NCBI RefSeq assembly: GCF_024758505.1
Contig: NZ_CP077970.1
Location: 6,696,001 to 6,760,000 of the forward strand
Reading direction: 5' to 3'
DNA: 64,000 nt
Source: Bradyrhizobium arachidis
GTDB taxonomy: Bacteria; Pseudomonadota; Alphaproteobacteria; Rhizobiales; Xanthobacteraceae
The notes beneath the pieces are model-generated. The model saw nothing but the letters and a program-made list of their open reading frames with translations. It ran no database searches and was not told the origin of the DNA. This document shows positions 35,230 to 44,118 of the stretch, in pieces. Made by a program: the position numbers and the translations under genes. Position 1 is the first letter of the stretch. Every line of letters begins with the position of its first letter.

Positions 35230-37766
35230 AACGCGCCTCCGCTATCGACAAGCTCAAGCCGCTGCTGATCGCGGCGGCAGCGGTGATCGCCCTGCCCTTC
35301 GTGCTGCGCGCGCTCGGCTTGTCCTTGAACACCGGGACCTGGGTGGTCGGGCTTGCGATCGCAACCATGGGGCTCAATCTCTGCATTGGCTATACCGGCC
35401 TCGTCTCCTTCGGCCACAGCACCTGGTTCGGCGTCGGCGCCTATGCGGCGGGCTTGATCCAGCTCCGCTATTTTCCGGGCCAAATCTGGCTGCCGCTGCT
35501 GCTCTCGACCGTCGTGGTCGCGGCGAGCTCGACCGTGATCGGCATGCTGATCCTGCGCCGTCGCGGCGTCTATTTTTCGCTGCTGACGCTGGCGCTGGCC
35601 GCGCTCGTCTACACCACCGCGTTCCGCTGGACGAGCCTGACCGGCGGCGAAGACGGCCTCGGCGGGTTGAAGCGCGGCCATGTCGGACCGTTCGATCTGG
35701 ACAATGCGCTCGCCTACTACGTCGTCGTCGCGGTGATCGCGCTCGCCGTGCTCTATGTGCTGCTGCGGCTGGTGCGCGCGCCGTTCGGCCATGTGCTGGT
35801 CGCGATCCGCGAGAACCAGCTCCGCGCGACGTTTCAGGGCTATCCGGTCGAGCGCTACAAGCTCGCGGTGTTCGTGATCTCGGCGGTCGTGACCGGGATC
35901 GCCGGCGCGCTGATCGGCTTCCTCAACTATCTGGTCTCGGCCGAGGCCGTCTCGGTGCCGTTCGCCGGCGAGCTGCTCGCGATGGTCGTGATCGGCGGCA
36001 TGCGCAGCATGCTGGGGCCCGCGCTGGGGGCGCTGTTCTTCATCCTGTTCCGCGAGCTGTTCTCGATCTGGACGTCGAACTGGCTGTTCTGGTTCGGAAT
36101 CACCTTTGTTGCCTTCGTGATGTACTCGCCAAATGGGCTCGTCGGCATCGGCGCGCTGGTCATGCGCCGCTTCCGCCCTGCGCCGGAAGAAACGGCGGCC
36201 ATGAGCCGGCGCAAGATCTATGAGGGCCTGCCGTTGCCTGCCTTCCTGCGGCCGAAGGCGCTGACGGGCACCGTGCTCGAGGTCAGCGGCGTCTCAAAAA
36301 AGTTCGGCGGCATCCGCGCCGTGCACGATGCGAGCATCACGGTCGGTGCAGGCGAGATCCACGCGCTGATCGGGCCGAACGGCGCCGGCAAGACCACGCT
36401 GTTCAACCTCGTCTCCGGCCTCTACCCGCCCGACCAGGGCACGATCCGCCTCAACGGCAAGAGCATTGCGGGCGTGCCGTCGGACCTGATCTGCCACCAG
36501 GGGCTGGCGCGCTCGTTCCAGATCACCAACCTGTTTCGCGGGCTTACCATCTACGAGAATTTGCGGCTGTCGCTGCAGGCGCGCCGGGCGATGCGCTTCA
36601 ACATCTGGAACGATATCGACGCCTATAGCGAGATCCACGCCGAGACCGCCGAACTGGTCAAATTCCTTGGCCTCGAAGGCATCGAGGAGATCGAGGGCGG
36701 CGAGCTGTCCTATGGCGGGCAGCGGCTGGTCGATCTCGGCATTGCGCTCGGCTCGAAACCGCAGGTGTTGCTGCTCGACGAACCGCTCGCGGGGCTGGCT
36801 GCTGCCGAGCGCGAGCGCGTCTCCAACCTCGTCAAGAACATCGCGGCCAATATTCCGGTACTGATCGTCGAGCACGACATCGACCGCGTGCTCGGCTTCT
36901 CGCAAACCGTCACCGTGATGAACCAGGGCGAGGTGCTGATGTCGGACTGCCCGAAGGCGGTGCGATCAGACATCCGCGTGCAGGAGATCTATACCGGCAA
37001 GGGCATCCCCGCTGTCGAGCATCAGCGCAGCGCGGAGCAGGCGGCGACGGCTGCCGAGGTCTTGCGCTTCGAGCACGTCAACACCTTCTACGGCAAAAGC
37101 CACATCCTCAACGACGCCTCGCTCGACGTCCGCGACGGCGAGATCGTCGCGCTGCTCGGCCGCAACGGCGCCGGCAAGTCGACGCTCCTCAAGACGATTG
37201 CCGGCCTGGTGCCTGCGCAATCGGGCCAGATCGACTATCGCGGCACGAACATCGCGCAGCTCGCAGCGCCGGATATCGCGCGCCGCGGCATCGGCTATGT
37301 GCCGCAGGGCCGCGGCCTGTTCGCGGGCATGACGGTGCGGGAGAACCTCGCGCTCGGCCGGCTCGCCCGCAAGACCGACGGCAGCGACGGCGTGGTCTGG
37401 GACGAGGAGCGCATCCTCAACACCTTTCCGCGGCTGAAGGAGCGCATGAACGTCGCGGCCGATTATCTCTCCGGCGGCGAGCAGCAGATGGTTGCGGTCG
37501 CGCGTGCGATGTCGGGCAATGTCCGCCTGCTGCTGCTCGACGAGCCGTTTGAGGGCCTCGCGCCGGCCGTGACGCTCGAGCTGTTCAAAGTGTTCGACCA
37601 GCTCCGGCGGCACATGTCGATCGTGATCGTCGAGCACAATCTCGACCTCGTGCTCGCGCTTGCCGACCGCGTCTTCGCGCTGGAGCGCGGCGCGGTGTTC
37701 CACCAGGGCCCAGCCGCGCCGCTGCTCACCGACCTCAACTACCGCAAGCAGATCCTCTGGCTGTAG
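35226..37766 (+). CDS. fused LivM permease - LivG ATPase - LivF ATPase
   Basis: An 846-residue protein combining three subunits that are usually separate. Residues 1-325 are a LivM permease (GLNLCIGYTGLVSFGHSTWF near 40; loop FQGYPVERYKLAVFVISAVV). Residues about 340-590 are a LivG ATPase (Walker A GPNGAGKTT near 382, signature LSYGGQRLVDLG, Walker B LLLDEPLAGL). Residues about 605-846 are a LivF ATPase (Walker A GRNGAGKST near 645, signature LSGGEQQMVAVARA, Walker B LLLDEPFEGL). No stop or frameshift breaks the frame. With LivH and the binding protein it makes a complete importer. Confidence 0.93.
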   Translation: MKRASAIDKLKPLLIAAAAVIALPFVLRALGLSLNTGTWVVGLAIATMGLNLCIGYTGLVSFGHSTWFGVGAYAAGLIQLRYFPGQIWLPLLLSTVVVAASSTVIGMLILRRRGVYFSLLTLALAALVYTTAFRWTSLTGGEDGLGGLKRGHVGPFDLDNALAYYVVVAVIALAVLYVLLRLVRAPFGHVLVAIRENQLRATFQGYPVERYKLAVFVISAVVTGIAGALIGFLNYLVSAEAVSVPFAGELLAMVVIGGMRSMLGPALGALFFILFRELFSIWTSNWLFWFGITFVAFVMYSPNGLVGIGALVMRRFRPAPEETAAMSRRKIYEGLPLPAFLRPKALTGTVLEVSGVSKKFGGIRAVHDASITVGAGEIHALIGPNGAGKTTLFNLVSGLYPPDQGTIRLNGKSIAGVPSDLICHQGLARSFQITNLFRGLTIYENLRLSLQARRAMRFNIWNDIDAYSEIHAETAELVKFLGLEGIEEIEGGELSYGGQRLVDLGIALGSKPQVLLLDEPLAGLAAAERERVSNLVKNIAANIPVLIVEHDIDRVLGFSQTVTVMNQGEVLMSDCPKAVRSDIRVQEIYTGKGIPAVEHQRSAEQAATAAEVLRFEHVNTFYGKSHILNDASLDVRDGEIVALLGRNGAGKSTLLKTIAGLVPAQSGQIDYRGTNIAQLAAPDIARRGIGYVPQGRGLFAGMTVRENLALGRLARKTDGSDGVVWDEERILNTFPRLKERMNVAADYLSGGEQQMVAVARAMSGNVRLLLLDEPFEGLAPAVTLELFKVFDQLRRHMSIVIVEHNLDLVLALADRVFALERGAVFHQGPAAPLLTDLNYRKQILWL

Positions 37767-38098
37767 CGACGGCCGCGGGCTCTCCGGCCAAAGCATCGAA
37801 ACAACCCCATGCACAGTAGCCAATGAGGCGGCGCGCAAAGTTTTGCGGATTTTGCGAATTCCACTTGACACGTCGGGCAAATCGGGTGCATTCTGCCAGC
37901 ATCGCACGATCCGTATGGCGCTTCCCGCGTCACGGTGATCGCTTGATGCGATCGCACGCGAAAATCCACATCGATAGTTGACGTTACGCCGGTTCGCTGC
38001 AGCACGCGGTTCGCCTTGGGTGGTTGTGCCCTGGCGATCGCCGCCTCGCGCCTGCACGGCCAAACCCCAAGGACAAAACACATGGAAAGGACACCGAC
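37767..38098. other. 332-base intergenic region, AT-richer than its surroundings
   Basis: No gene is seen. The stretch 37835-37890 is relatively AT-rich and contains TTGACA (37866) as a possible -35 box, without a convincing -10. The sequence around 37795-37900 resembles a repeated intergenic segment I associate with Bradyrhizobium, from memory and not verified. The last 60 bases hold the ribosome site GGAAAGGA of the next gene. Confidence 0.4.
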
Positions 38099-38770
38099 AT
38101 GACCACAGCTTCCGTCCTCAACGCCGCGGCTGCGACGACCCTGCCCGATCGAACCACGGCAAGTGAGGTCCCGCAGATCAGATTTTCGTCGCGCGGATTT
38201 GCGATCGACCATCCGGATGCGGAGGCCGGCGAGCGGCTGATGATGGAGGCGCTCGGGGTCCCTGACCGCGAAGCGATGCATGGCATCCTCACGCAGTTGG
38301 TCAAGGCCAGCGTCAAAGGGCGAAAGCCCGACAAGACCGACCTCGCCATGATGATTTCGATGGTGAAGAGCATCCAACCGAGGGATGCCATCGAGGCCAT
38401 GCTGGTGGCGCAGATGGTCTGCGTGCACGTCACGGCGATGCGAAGCGCCTATCGCCTCGCAGGCGCCGACGAGATCGCGCCGCAAGACAGCGCCGCGCGC
38501 GCCTTGAGCCGGCTGGTCCGCACGTTCCCGGCCCAGGTCGAGGCGCTCACGCGTTACAGGAACAACGGCGAGCCCGCCATCACCGTGCAAAACCTGTCGG
38601 TGCAGGACGGCGGCAAGGCCATCGTCGGCAATGTCACGCAGCATGCGCGCGTGATCGTTGCGGAGACGAGCGCGCGCGCCGCGCTGACGGATGCAGGACA
38701 TATCCCGATGTCCGTTGCCCGCGACCGGGAGCACGAAGCAGCGCACGCAGGTCGAGACGACCATGCATGA
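38099..38770 (+). CDS. conserved hypothetical protein, 223 aa
   Basis: Starts at ATG 38099 with GGAAAGGA in front; an open frame from 38024 is not supported. The protein is soluble and helical in residues 40-165 (MMEALGVPDREAMHGILTQL, AMMISMVKSIQPRDAIEAML), followed by a short beta-like segment AITVQNLSVQDGGKAIVGNV. I have seen this last motif in rhizobial proteins of unknown function next to genes like the following one, but have no functional name. Its stop overlaps the ATG of the next gene, so the two are made together. Confidence 0.75.
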   Translation: MTTASVLNAAAATTLPDRTTASEVPQIRFSSRGFAIDHPDAEAGERLMMEALGVPDREAMHGILTQLVKASVKGRKPDKTDLAMMISMVKSIQPRDAIEAMLVAQMVCVHVTAMRSAYRLAGADEIAPQDSAARALSRLVRTFPAQVEALTRYRNNGEPAITVQNLSVQDGGKAIVGNVTQHARVIVAETSARAALTDAGHIPMSVARDREHEAAHAGRDDHA

Positions 38771-39033
38771 GCACGCATACGCGCAACACCGGCCCAATGC
38801 GGGCGAGCCCGCGCTGCGGTGCCATGACCCGTAGCGGCGGCGCGTGCTGCGCACCGGCCACGCACGGCAAGACGCGCTGCCGGATGCACGGCGGCGCCGA
38901 GGGATCGGGAGCGCCGAAGGGAAACCGGAATGCAAGGAAGCACGGGCTGTTCACGAAGCGCGGCCGCGCGGAGCAAAGGCAGATCCGGGACTTGCTGGGA
39001 GAGGCGCGGAGGTTGCTGCGGGAGTTGAAGTGA
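38767..39033 (+). CDS. small HGG...KHG protein, 88 aa
   Basis: An 88-residue basic protein that overlaps the preceding gene by four bases. It has four cysteines in the first half (RCGAMTRSGGACCAPATHGK, then TRCRMHGG), suggesting a metal-binding knuckle. The motif HGGAEGSGAPKGNRNARKHG follows, which recurs in small proteins on phage-related and accessory segments of many bacteria. The C-terminus is a basic-acidic helix (IRDLLGEARRLLREL). The function is unknown; it may bind nucleic acid. The 39034-39242 gap after it contains nothing firm. Confidence 0.75.
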   Translation: MSTHTRNTGPMRASPRCGAMTRSGGACCAPATHGKTRCRMHGGAEGSGAPKGNRNARKHGLFTKRGRAEQRQIRDLLGEARRLLRELK

Positions 39034-39242
39034 TCTGGAGAGCTGGTCCGATTGTCGAACAAGGCGTCCGCTCAACCTTCGACGGCGGACAGCAGGCGAT
39101 GAAATACGCGTGCGAACATCTAATGGCCGCAATTGGCGGCCTCTCGCAAGCAGCGAGCACCTTGTCTGTCTCGCCTCCGGAAAATCAGTTCATGCGCGAT
39201 TCGGACGGCAACACGTGCCTCGAGGGCGCACCGACGTGCCCC

Positions 39243-40820
39243 TCACTCGGGTAAGCCCGCCAGCCGCAAGCCGTTTGTGAGACTGGCGCGATGCTCCGGC
39301 CGCCGGATCGGTATCCAACCCCCAAGCTTGGAAATACGAAACGCTGGATCAAGCTTGCGCACATGATCCGCTGCATCCCTCGCCTGCTCCATTCGGCCGG
39401 CCAGCGCATGACATGCGGCGATGACGAGCACGACGAACACGAAGCTCGGTAACTGCCGGAAAGATTGTTCGGCCCAGGACAAGGCCAGGTCGAAACGTCC
39501 GGCAAACATGTGCGACATGGCCATGCCGGCCTGCATCCGATACATCTCTGGATCCAGCGGGCTGAAGCGCATTGCTCGGGTAAAGAACTCGATTGCGGCG
39601 TCGGGATCGCCGCGCTCGGCCCTGAGAAAACCTCCCAGAAACCAGGCCGCGGCCAGGTTCGGGTTGAGCAACAGTGCCTTGTCGAGCAGTGCGACGGCGC
39701 CGTCCAAATCGTCGGCAAGATGGGCCAGCGTATGTCCGGCCCGCGTCAGCGCGACGGCATCATCCTTGCCCAACTCCACCGCCAGACGGGCCAAGCGGAT
39801 GCCGTCGGCGAACTCCGCCGACTGATCGGTCATCCATCCGTTGATCTTGCGCCAGCAATGACACCAGGCCGCCATGGCATGGGCCGAGGCAAACTCGGGA
39901 TCAAGCGCGATGGCCTTGTGAAACAGTGGCAACGCCTCGTCGATCGCTTCCCGCGTTCCACGATGCAAATGTGGCATGGCGCGCAGATAGTGATCGTAGG
40001 CGCTCAGATTGCCGGTCGGCTTCCGCCGCGCGCGCTCGATCTCCGCGCGTTCGAGCTGGGAGGCGATCGCGCCGACAATGCTGGTTGCGATCTGATCCTG
40101 CAGCTCGAAGATGTCGTCGAGCGTTCCTTCGAATCGCTCGGCCCAGAGATGGGTACCCGTTGCGGCGTCCACGAGCTGTCCCGTGATGCGCACCCGGCTT
40201 TCGGATTTGCGCACGCTGCCTTCGACGACGTAGCGCACGCCGAGCTCGCGCCCGACCTGCTTCTCGTCAACAGTCCGGCCCTTGTAGGTGAAGCTCGAAT
40301 TGCGGGCGATCACGAACAGCCAGCGGATGCGCGACAGCGCGGTGATGATGTCTTCCACAACGCCGTCAGAAAAATAGTCCTGCTCAGCGTCGCCGCCGAG
40401 GTTTCGAAACGGAAGCACCGCAATCGAGGGAGAATCCGGCAGCGACAGGATCGGCCCGGGCTCTTCGATCGCAATGTTCGACTGTGCAGCCGCCGCGCGG
40501 GCGGGCGGCTCGTCCTCCCGGACCTCTCCGACAAAGCGCATGCCTTTGCGCGAAACCGTCCGGATCAAGCGCTGCTCCTTGCCGGTATCCCCGATCGCCT
40601 TGCGCACCGCGTTGACGTGGCTGGTCAGCGTCGATTCGGAGACAATCCGGCCGCCCCAGACGGCCGCCAGCAAATCGTCACGCGTCACCACCTGATCCCT
40701 GTTGCGAACCAGATAAAGCAGCAGATCGAAGACTTTGGGCCCGATCGCGACGAGCTGTGAACCGCAGGAGAGCTCCCGCCGCTCAGCGTCCAGGCAATAA
40801 TTTTCAAATAAGAAACGCAC
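39243..40820 (-). CDS. winged-helix (OmpR-type) regulator with TolB-like and TPR domains
   Basis: About 525 residues. The N-terminal winged helix, residues 1-95 (RFLFENYCLDAERRELSCGS, then TLTSHVNAVRKAIGD and RTVSRKGMRFVGEV), belongs to the Trans_reg_C family. A TolB/adenylate-cyclase-associated domain follows at about 130-260 (SIAVLPFRNLGGDAEQDYFS), then TPR repeats to the C-terminus. No receiver domain or membrane helix, so it is probably a cytoplasmic sensor of a protein or ligand. GTG 40820 is chosen for its GGAG site seven bases upstream; the frame extends to 40907. Divergent from the NAD(P)-binding protein gene. Confidence 0.85.
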   Translation of the reverse strand: MRFLFENYCLDAERRELSCGSQLVAIGPKVFDLLLYLVRNRDQVVTRDDLLAAVWGGRIVSESTLTSHVNAVRKAIGDTGKEQRLIRTVSRKGMRFVGEVREDEPPARAAAAQSNIAIEEPGPILSLPDSPSIAVLPFRNLGGDAEQDYFSDGVVEDIITALSRIRWLFVIARNSSFTYKGRTVDEKQVGRELGVRYVVEGSVRKSESRVRITGQLVDAATGTHLWAERFEGTLDDIFELQDQIATSIVGAIASQLERAEIERARRKPTGNLSAYDHYLRAMPHLHRGTREAIDEALPLFHKAIALDPEFASAHAMAAWCHCWRKINGWMTDQSAEFADGIRLARLAVELGKDDAVALTRAGHTLAHLADDLDGAVALLDKALLLNPNLAAAWFLGGFLRAERGDPDAAIEFFTRAMRFSPLDPEMYRMQAGMAMSHMFAGRFDLALSWAEQSFRQLPSFVFVVLVIAACHALAGRMEQARDAADHVRKLDPAFRISKLGGWIPIRRPEHRASLTNGLRLAGLPE

Positions 40821-40832
40821 GTCCACGCTCCG

Positions 40833-40861
40833 CTTGGACGAAAATCCAAGGAAAATTAAGG
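40833..40861. promoter_or_regulatory. dyad and CAAGG/TAAGG direct repeat before the regulator
   Basis: CTTGGA-N6-TCCAAG (40833-40850) is a perfect dyad. It overlaps a direct repeat, CAAGG at 40847 and TAAGG at 40857 (10-base period), as OmpR-type winged helices bind. A matching AAGGAAAAT...TAAG motif is found before the paralogue at 47953. Probably an autoregulatory site also serving 40961. Confidence 0.45.
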
Positions 40862-40960
40862 GCCGATTCAGGCCGGCTGCAAGGCTTTCCCGTCCGCATG
40901 CGCGCATCCTCGCTTCATCAACAAGGCCAGCGTTGGCCGGGAAAAGCGAGGAGAATCATC

Positions 40961-41710
40961 ATGAAGATCGTCATCATTGGCGGGACCGGCCTGATCGGAA
41001 CGAAACTTGCCGCTCTGCTCCGTGAAAAGGGCCACGATGTCCTTCAGGCATCCCCCCGCACGGGCGTCAACGCCATCACCGGCGAAGGCCTCGATCAGGC
41101 GCTTTCGGGCGCGGACGTCGTCGTGGACGTCGCAAATTCACCGTCCTTCGAGGACCGCGCGGTCCTGGCGTTCTTCGAAACGTCGAGCCGCAATCTCCTC
41201 GCGGCCGAGGCCGCCGCCAAAGTGCGGCACCACGTCGCGCTGTCCATCGTCGGGACCGACCGCCTTCCGGAGTGCGGCTACTTCCGCGCCAAGCTTGCGC
41301 AAGAGAATCTGATCCGGCGTTCGACAATTCCCTACACGATCCTGCGCGCCACCCAATTCTTCGAATTCGTCGGCGGCATCGTCGACACCTCCACCGACGG
41401 ACAGATCGCCCGGCTGTCGCCTGCCCTGTTTCAGCCGGTGGCCTCGGACGATGTCGCTGCCGCACTCGCCGACGTGACGCTTGCCGATCCCATCAACGGG
41501 ATGACGGAGCTCGCCGGCCCGGAGCAACTGAGCCTCGACGAATTCGGCAGGAAATACCTGGCCACGACCAAGGATCCGCGCAAGGTCGTTGCCGATATCC
41601 ACGCCCGCTATTTCGGAGCGGAGCTAGACGATCGATCGCTCACACCGGGCGACCGTCCACGGCTTGGCGCCATCCGCTTTGAGGATTGGCTCGCCGCGCT
41701 TCGCAAGTAA
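40961..41710 (+). CDS. NmrA/atypical-SDR NAD(P)-binding protein
   Basis: A 249-residue protein with the Rossmann motif MKIVIIGGTGLIGTKLAALL at residues 1-20, ADVVVDVANSPSFEDRAV, and the NmrA-like helix pattern YFRAKLAQENLIRRSTIPYT, then LRATQFFEF. Members are NAD(P)H-dependent reductases or redox-sensing regulators; no YxxxK catalytic pair of the classical type is seen. The GAGGAGA ribosome site supports ATG 40961. Its position opposite the winged-helix/TPR regulator suggests that it is that regulator's target. Confidence 0.85.
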   Translation: MKIVIIGGTGLIGTKLAALLREKGHDVLQASPRTGVNAITGEGLDQALSGADVVVDVANSPSFEDRAVLAFFETSSRNLLAAEAAAKVRHHVALSIVGTDRLPECGYFRAKLAQENLIRRSTIPYTILRATQFFEFVGGIVDTSTDGQIARLSPALFQPVASDDVAAALADVTLADPINGMTELAGPEQLSLDEFGRKYLATTKDPRKVVADIHARYFGAELDDRSLTPGDRPRLGAIRFEDWLAALRK

Positions 41711-41815
41711 CGCGCGCGGCTGTTGGCGGCCCTCATCGGGCCGTCATGCCGCCTCTCATACAAGCCCTTGTCCATGACCAAACCTGTCTTGCACGATCCT
41801 CCGCAAGAGGAGACG

Positions 41816-42727
41816 ATGGCCGCGTCCAAGTCGCGCCCGGTCGCTCCACCTGCGGCTGATCGGCCTCTCGCCGACGCAGAAATGGCCCGCGTGCTCGGGA
41901 CCGAGCCGTTCCGCATGGCCCTGGACTCATCCGGCGCCGGGATCGCACACTGGAAACACGACCCACTGCACGACGTCGTCGAGCCCATGACCCACCATGT
42001 GATCATGGCCTATAACGGCTCGGTGCAACGCATGGAGCGGCGCTCGGGACGATTTGCTGCGACGGGAACGTTTCGTCCCGGGGTCGTGATCGTCATTCCC
42101 GAGGGATCGAGCTCCAGATGGGATATTCCAAAACCTGTCGATGTCGTTCAGCTCTATCTTCCGCACAGAACGCTCGTGCGCGTGGCCGACGAAGCCGACA
42201 CCGCCAAACCGATCGATCTCCTGGAGAGGACGGCACATCCCGATCCCATCACGTCCCGCTTGCTGTTGAGCGCCGCGGATGTCCTCGAAGGCAATGGGGC
42301 TCTGGATTCGCTGTTCAGGCAGCAATTAACTGACCTTCTGGCGACGCGTCTGCTGGCCGCGCATGCCGGCGCGCCGGCCACAGGCCAGCCGGTTGTCGGT
42401 GGACTGGCACCGAAGGTACTGATGCGCGCCATCGAGCGCCTGCACTCCGACAGCGATGCTGACGTCTCGCTTGCGGCGCTCGCTGCGGATGCTGGCCTGT
42501 CGCGCTTCCACTTCTGCCGGGCTTTCAAGGAAAGCACCGGGCTCTCGCCCCATGCCTGGCTGCGCCAGCACCGGCTCGAGCAGGCGATGCAAATGCTGCG
42601 CGACACAGACGCGTCGGTCGTGACGATCTCCGCCGCGCTTGGCTACGCCTCCCAGACCGCATTCGCCGCGGCATTCAAACGGCTGACCGGCGATACCCCG
42701 ACCGATTGGCGCCGGCGCGCGCGGTAG
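41816..42727 (+). CDS. AraC-family transcriptional regulator
   Basis: About 303 residues. An N-terminal cupin-like sensing region (residues 30-180; GTFRPGVVIVIPEGSSSRWD) is followed by the AraC double helix-turn-helix at about 195-300 (SLAALAADAGLSRFHFCRAF and VTISAALGYASQTAFAAAFK, then GDTPTDWRRRAR). ATG 41816 has the AGAGGAG site; ATG 41774 is in frame but lacks one. It follows the NAD(P)-binding protein gene on the same strand by 105 bases and may regulate it. Confidence 0.88.
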   Translation: MAASKSRPVAPPAADRPLADAEMARVLGTEPFRMALDSSGAGIAHWKHDPLHDVVEPMTHHVIMAYNGSVQRMERRSGRFAATGTFRPGVVIVIPEGSSSRWDIPKPVDVVQLYLPHRTLVRVADEADTAKPIDLLERTAHPDPITSRLLLSAADVLEGNGALDSLFRQQLTDLLATRLLAAHAGAPATGQPVVGGLAPKVLMRAIERLHSDSDADVSLAALAADAGLSRFHFCRAFKESTGLSPHAWLRQHRLEQAMQMLRDTDASVVTISAALGYASQTAFAAAFKRLTGDTPTDWRRRAR

Positions 42728-42901
42728 CAGCAACAGCGCTGGAGCAGCAGCGCATCCGGTTCGCGCCGGTCCAGCGGCTGGCCCGCCGTTCACGACACTG
42801 TCATTGCCGCCTGCCGACCTCTTCCCCCCGACTGGGCGTTCCCCACCTGTTGTTGTTGTTGTAGTCTCGCAAGCAAATGCCCCATCCCAGGAGGGATTGA
42901 G

Positions 42902-43405
42902 ATGACAACCATCCTCTTCAACCGCCGCAACCTCCTTGCCGTCGGCGGCTCCGCCCTCGCATCGGGCGTTTTGACGACGGGGGTTGCCGGGTTCCTGTTG
43001 CCCGCGCGCGCGGACGGCCTTGCGCCGACCGAGTCGATGTCGGGCGGGGCGAACAACTACCGCAAGGGTGCGCCGACCGTGGAGCGGATCGGCAAGGGCG
43101 GCTTCTGGATGAGCGGCACCGTGCGCCGCGCCGGCGACGGGGCGCCACTGGCCGGACAGCGCATCCAGATCTGGGCGCACACAGTCGAAGGACAGGAGCA
43201 CGAGCCGCAGAGCCATGGCGCCACGCTCACTGACAAGGACGGCAAGTTCCGGCTCGAGATGCCGCAGATCATTCCCATCTTCGGCCAGCCGCACGGTCAC
43301 CTCGCCTATGACAGTGGCGAGTTCAAAACCGTATTCCTGCGGCCGGTGATGAAAAGCGCGAAAGAGACCAGCCTCGAGGCGCACTTCGTGCTTCAGCCGG
43401 CCTGA
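42902..43405 (+). CDS. Tat-exported intradiol-dioxygenase-like protein
   Basis: A 167-residue protein with a twin-arginine signal (NRRNLLAVGGSALASGVL, then ARADG). The mature part is a single beta-sandwich of the intradiol ring-cleavage dioxygenase type (FWMSGTVRRAGDGAPLAGQR, IQIWAHTVEGQEH, GATLTDKDGKFRLEMPQ, FGQPHGHLAY). It is shorter than true protocatechuate or catechol dioxygenases, so catalysis on catechols is uncertain; some Tyr/His iron ligands cannot be matched. AGGAGGGA stands before ATG 42902. Immediately followed by a membrane heme protein gene, so it may act in periplasmic redox chemistry. Confidence 0.8.
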   Translation: MTTILFNRRNLLAVGGSALASGVLTTGVAGFLLPARADGLAPTESMSGGANNYRKGAPTVERIGKGGFWMSGTVRRAGDGAPLAGQRIQIWAHTVEGQEHEPQSHGATLTDKDGKFRLEMPQIIPIFGQPHGHLAYDSGEFKTVFLRPVMKSAKETSLEAHFVLQPA

Positions 43406-43425
43406 TCGGATCGGGACCTGAGGGA

Positions 43426-44055
43426 ATGAGATCGGCCCGGACGATCCTGATCTGGGCCGCCCTCGCAGTTGCCATTGGCGTGCCGATCGCCGCTGCCACG
43501 ATGAGCCCGCAGCTCGCATGGCGCGGCCCGGTCTACATCCTGGCCGGATTTGCAGGGATTATTGCCCTCGGTCTCGTGCTCGTTCAGCCTCTGCTGATTG
43601 GCGGATACTTGCCGGGACTGCAGGCTTATCGTGGACGGCGTGCGCATCACTGGATCGGAGGCGCACTGGTCGTGGCTGTCGTGATCCATGTCGCCGGCCT
43701 TTGGGTCACCAGTCCGCCCGACATGATTGACGCCCTTCTCTTCGCATCGCCGACGCCCTTCTCTCCCTTTGGCGTGACCGCGATGTGGGCCATCTTCACT
43801 GTTGCGCTTTTGGCCGCACTCCGCCGGCGATTGGGACTGCGACCGCGAACGTGGCGCTTCGTTCACATGCCGCTCGCGATCGTCATCGTCGCAGGGAGTG
43901 TGGTCCATTGCCTGCTGATCGAGGGGACGATGGAGACGGTCTCGAAGGTTGCGCTTTGCGCGCTTGTCCTCGCGGCAGCCATAAAAGTGATGGCTGACCT
44001 GCAGGTGTGGAGAAAGCGAAGGACGTTGCGCGGAGAGAGCATCGCGCGACAGTAA
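43426..44055 (+). CDS. ferric-reductase-like transmembrane heme protein
   Basis: A 209-residue integral membrane protein with about six helices. Paired histidines in two helices (RRAHHWIGGALVVAVVIHVA and FVHMPLAIVIVAGSVVHCLL) fit the bis-heme arrangement of the ferric reductase/YedZ-MsrQ superfamily. There is no cytosolic FAD/NAD domain, so electrons must come from quinol or a partner. It begins 20 bases after the intradiol-like gene, forming a two-gene operon. Confidence 0.85.
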   Translation: MRSARTILIWAALAVAIGVPIAAATMSPQLAWRGPVYILAGFAGIIALGLVLVQPLLIGGYLPGLQAYRGRRAHHWIGGALVVAVVIHVAGLWVTSPPDMIDALLFASPTPFSPFGVTAMWAIFTVALLAALRRRLGLRPRTWRFVHMPLAIVIVAGSVVHCLLIEGTMETVSKVALCALVLAAAIKVMADLQVWRKRRTLRGESIARQ

Positions 44056-44118
44056 CCGAGCGAAACTGATCGCGATAACGATCTTCGGAACGTGTTCCGA
44101 CCTGGGTCAAAGGCTCGT

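Noticed and set aside
39099..39254. Possible 51-codon gene after the HGG...KHG gene
   Set aside because: No ribosome site, no motif, and it runs into the end of the regulator gene on the other strand.
39465..40760. 431-codon plus-strand frame
   Set aside because: Antisense to the winged-helix/TPR regulator.
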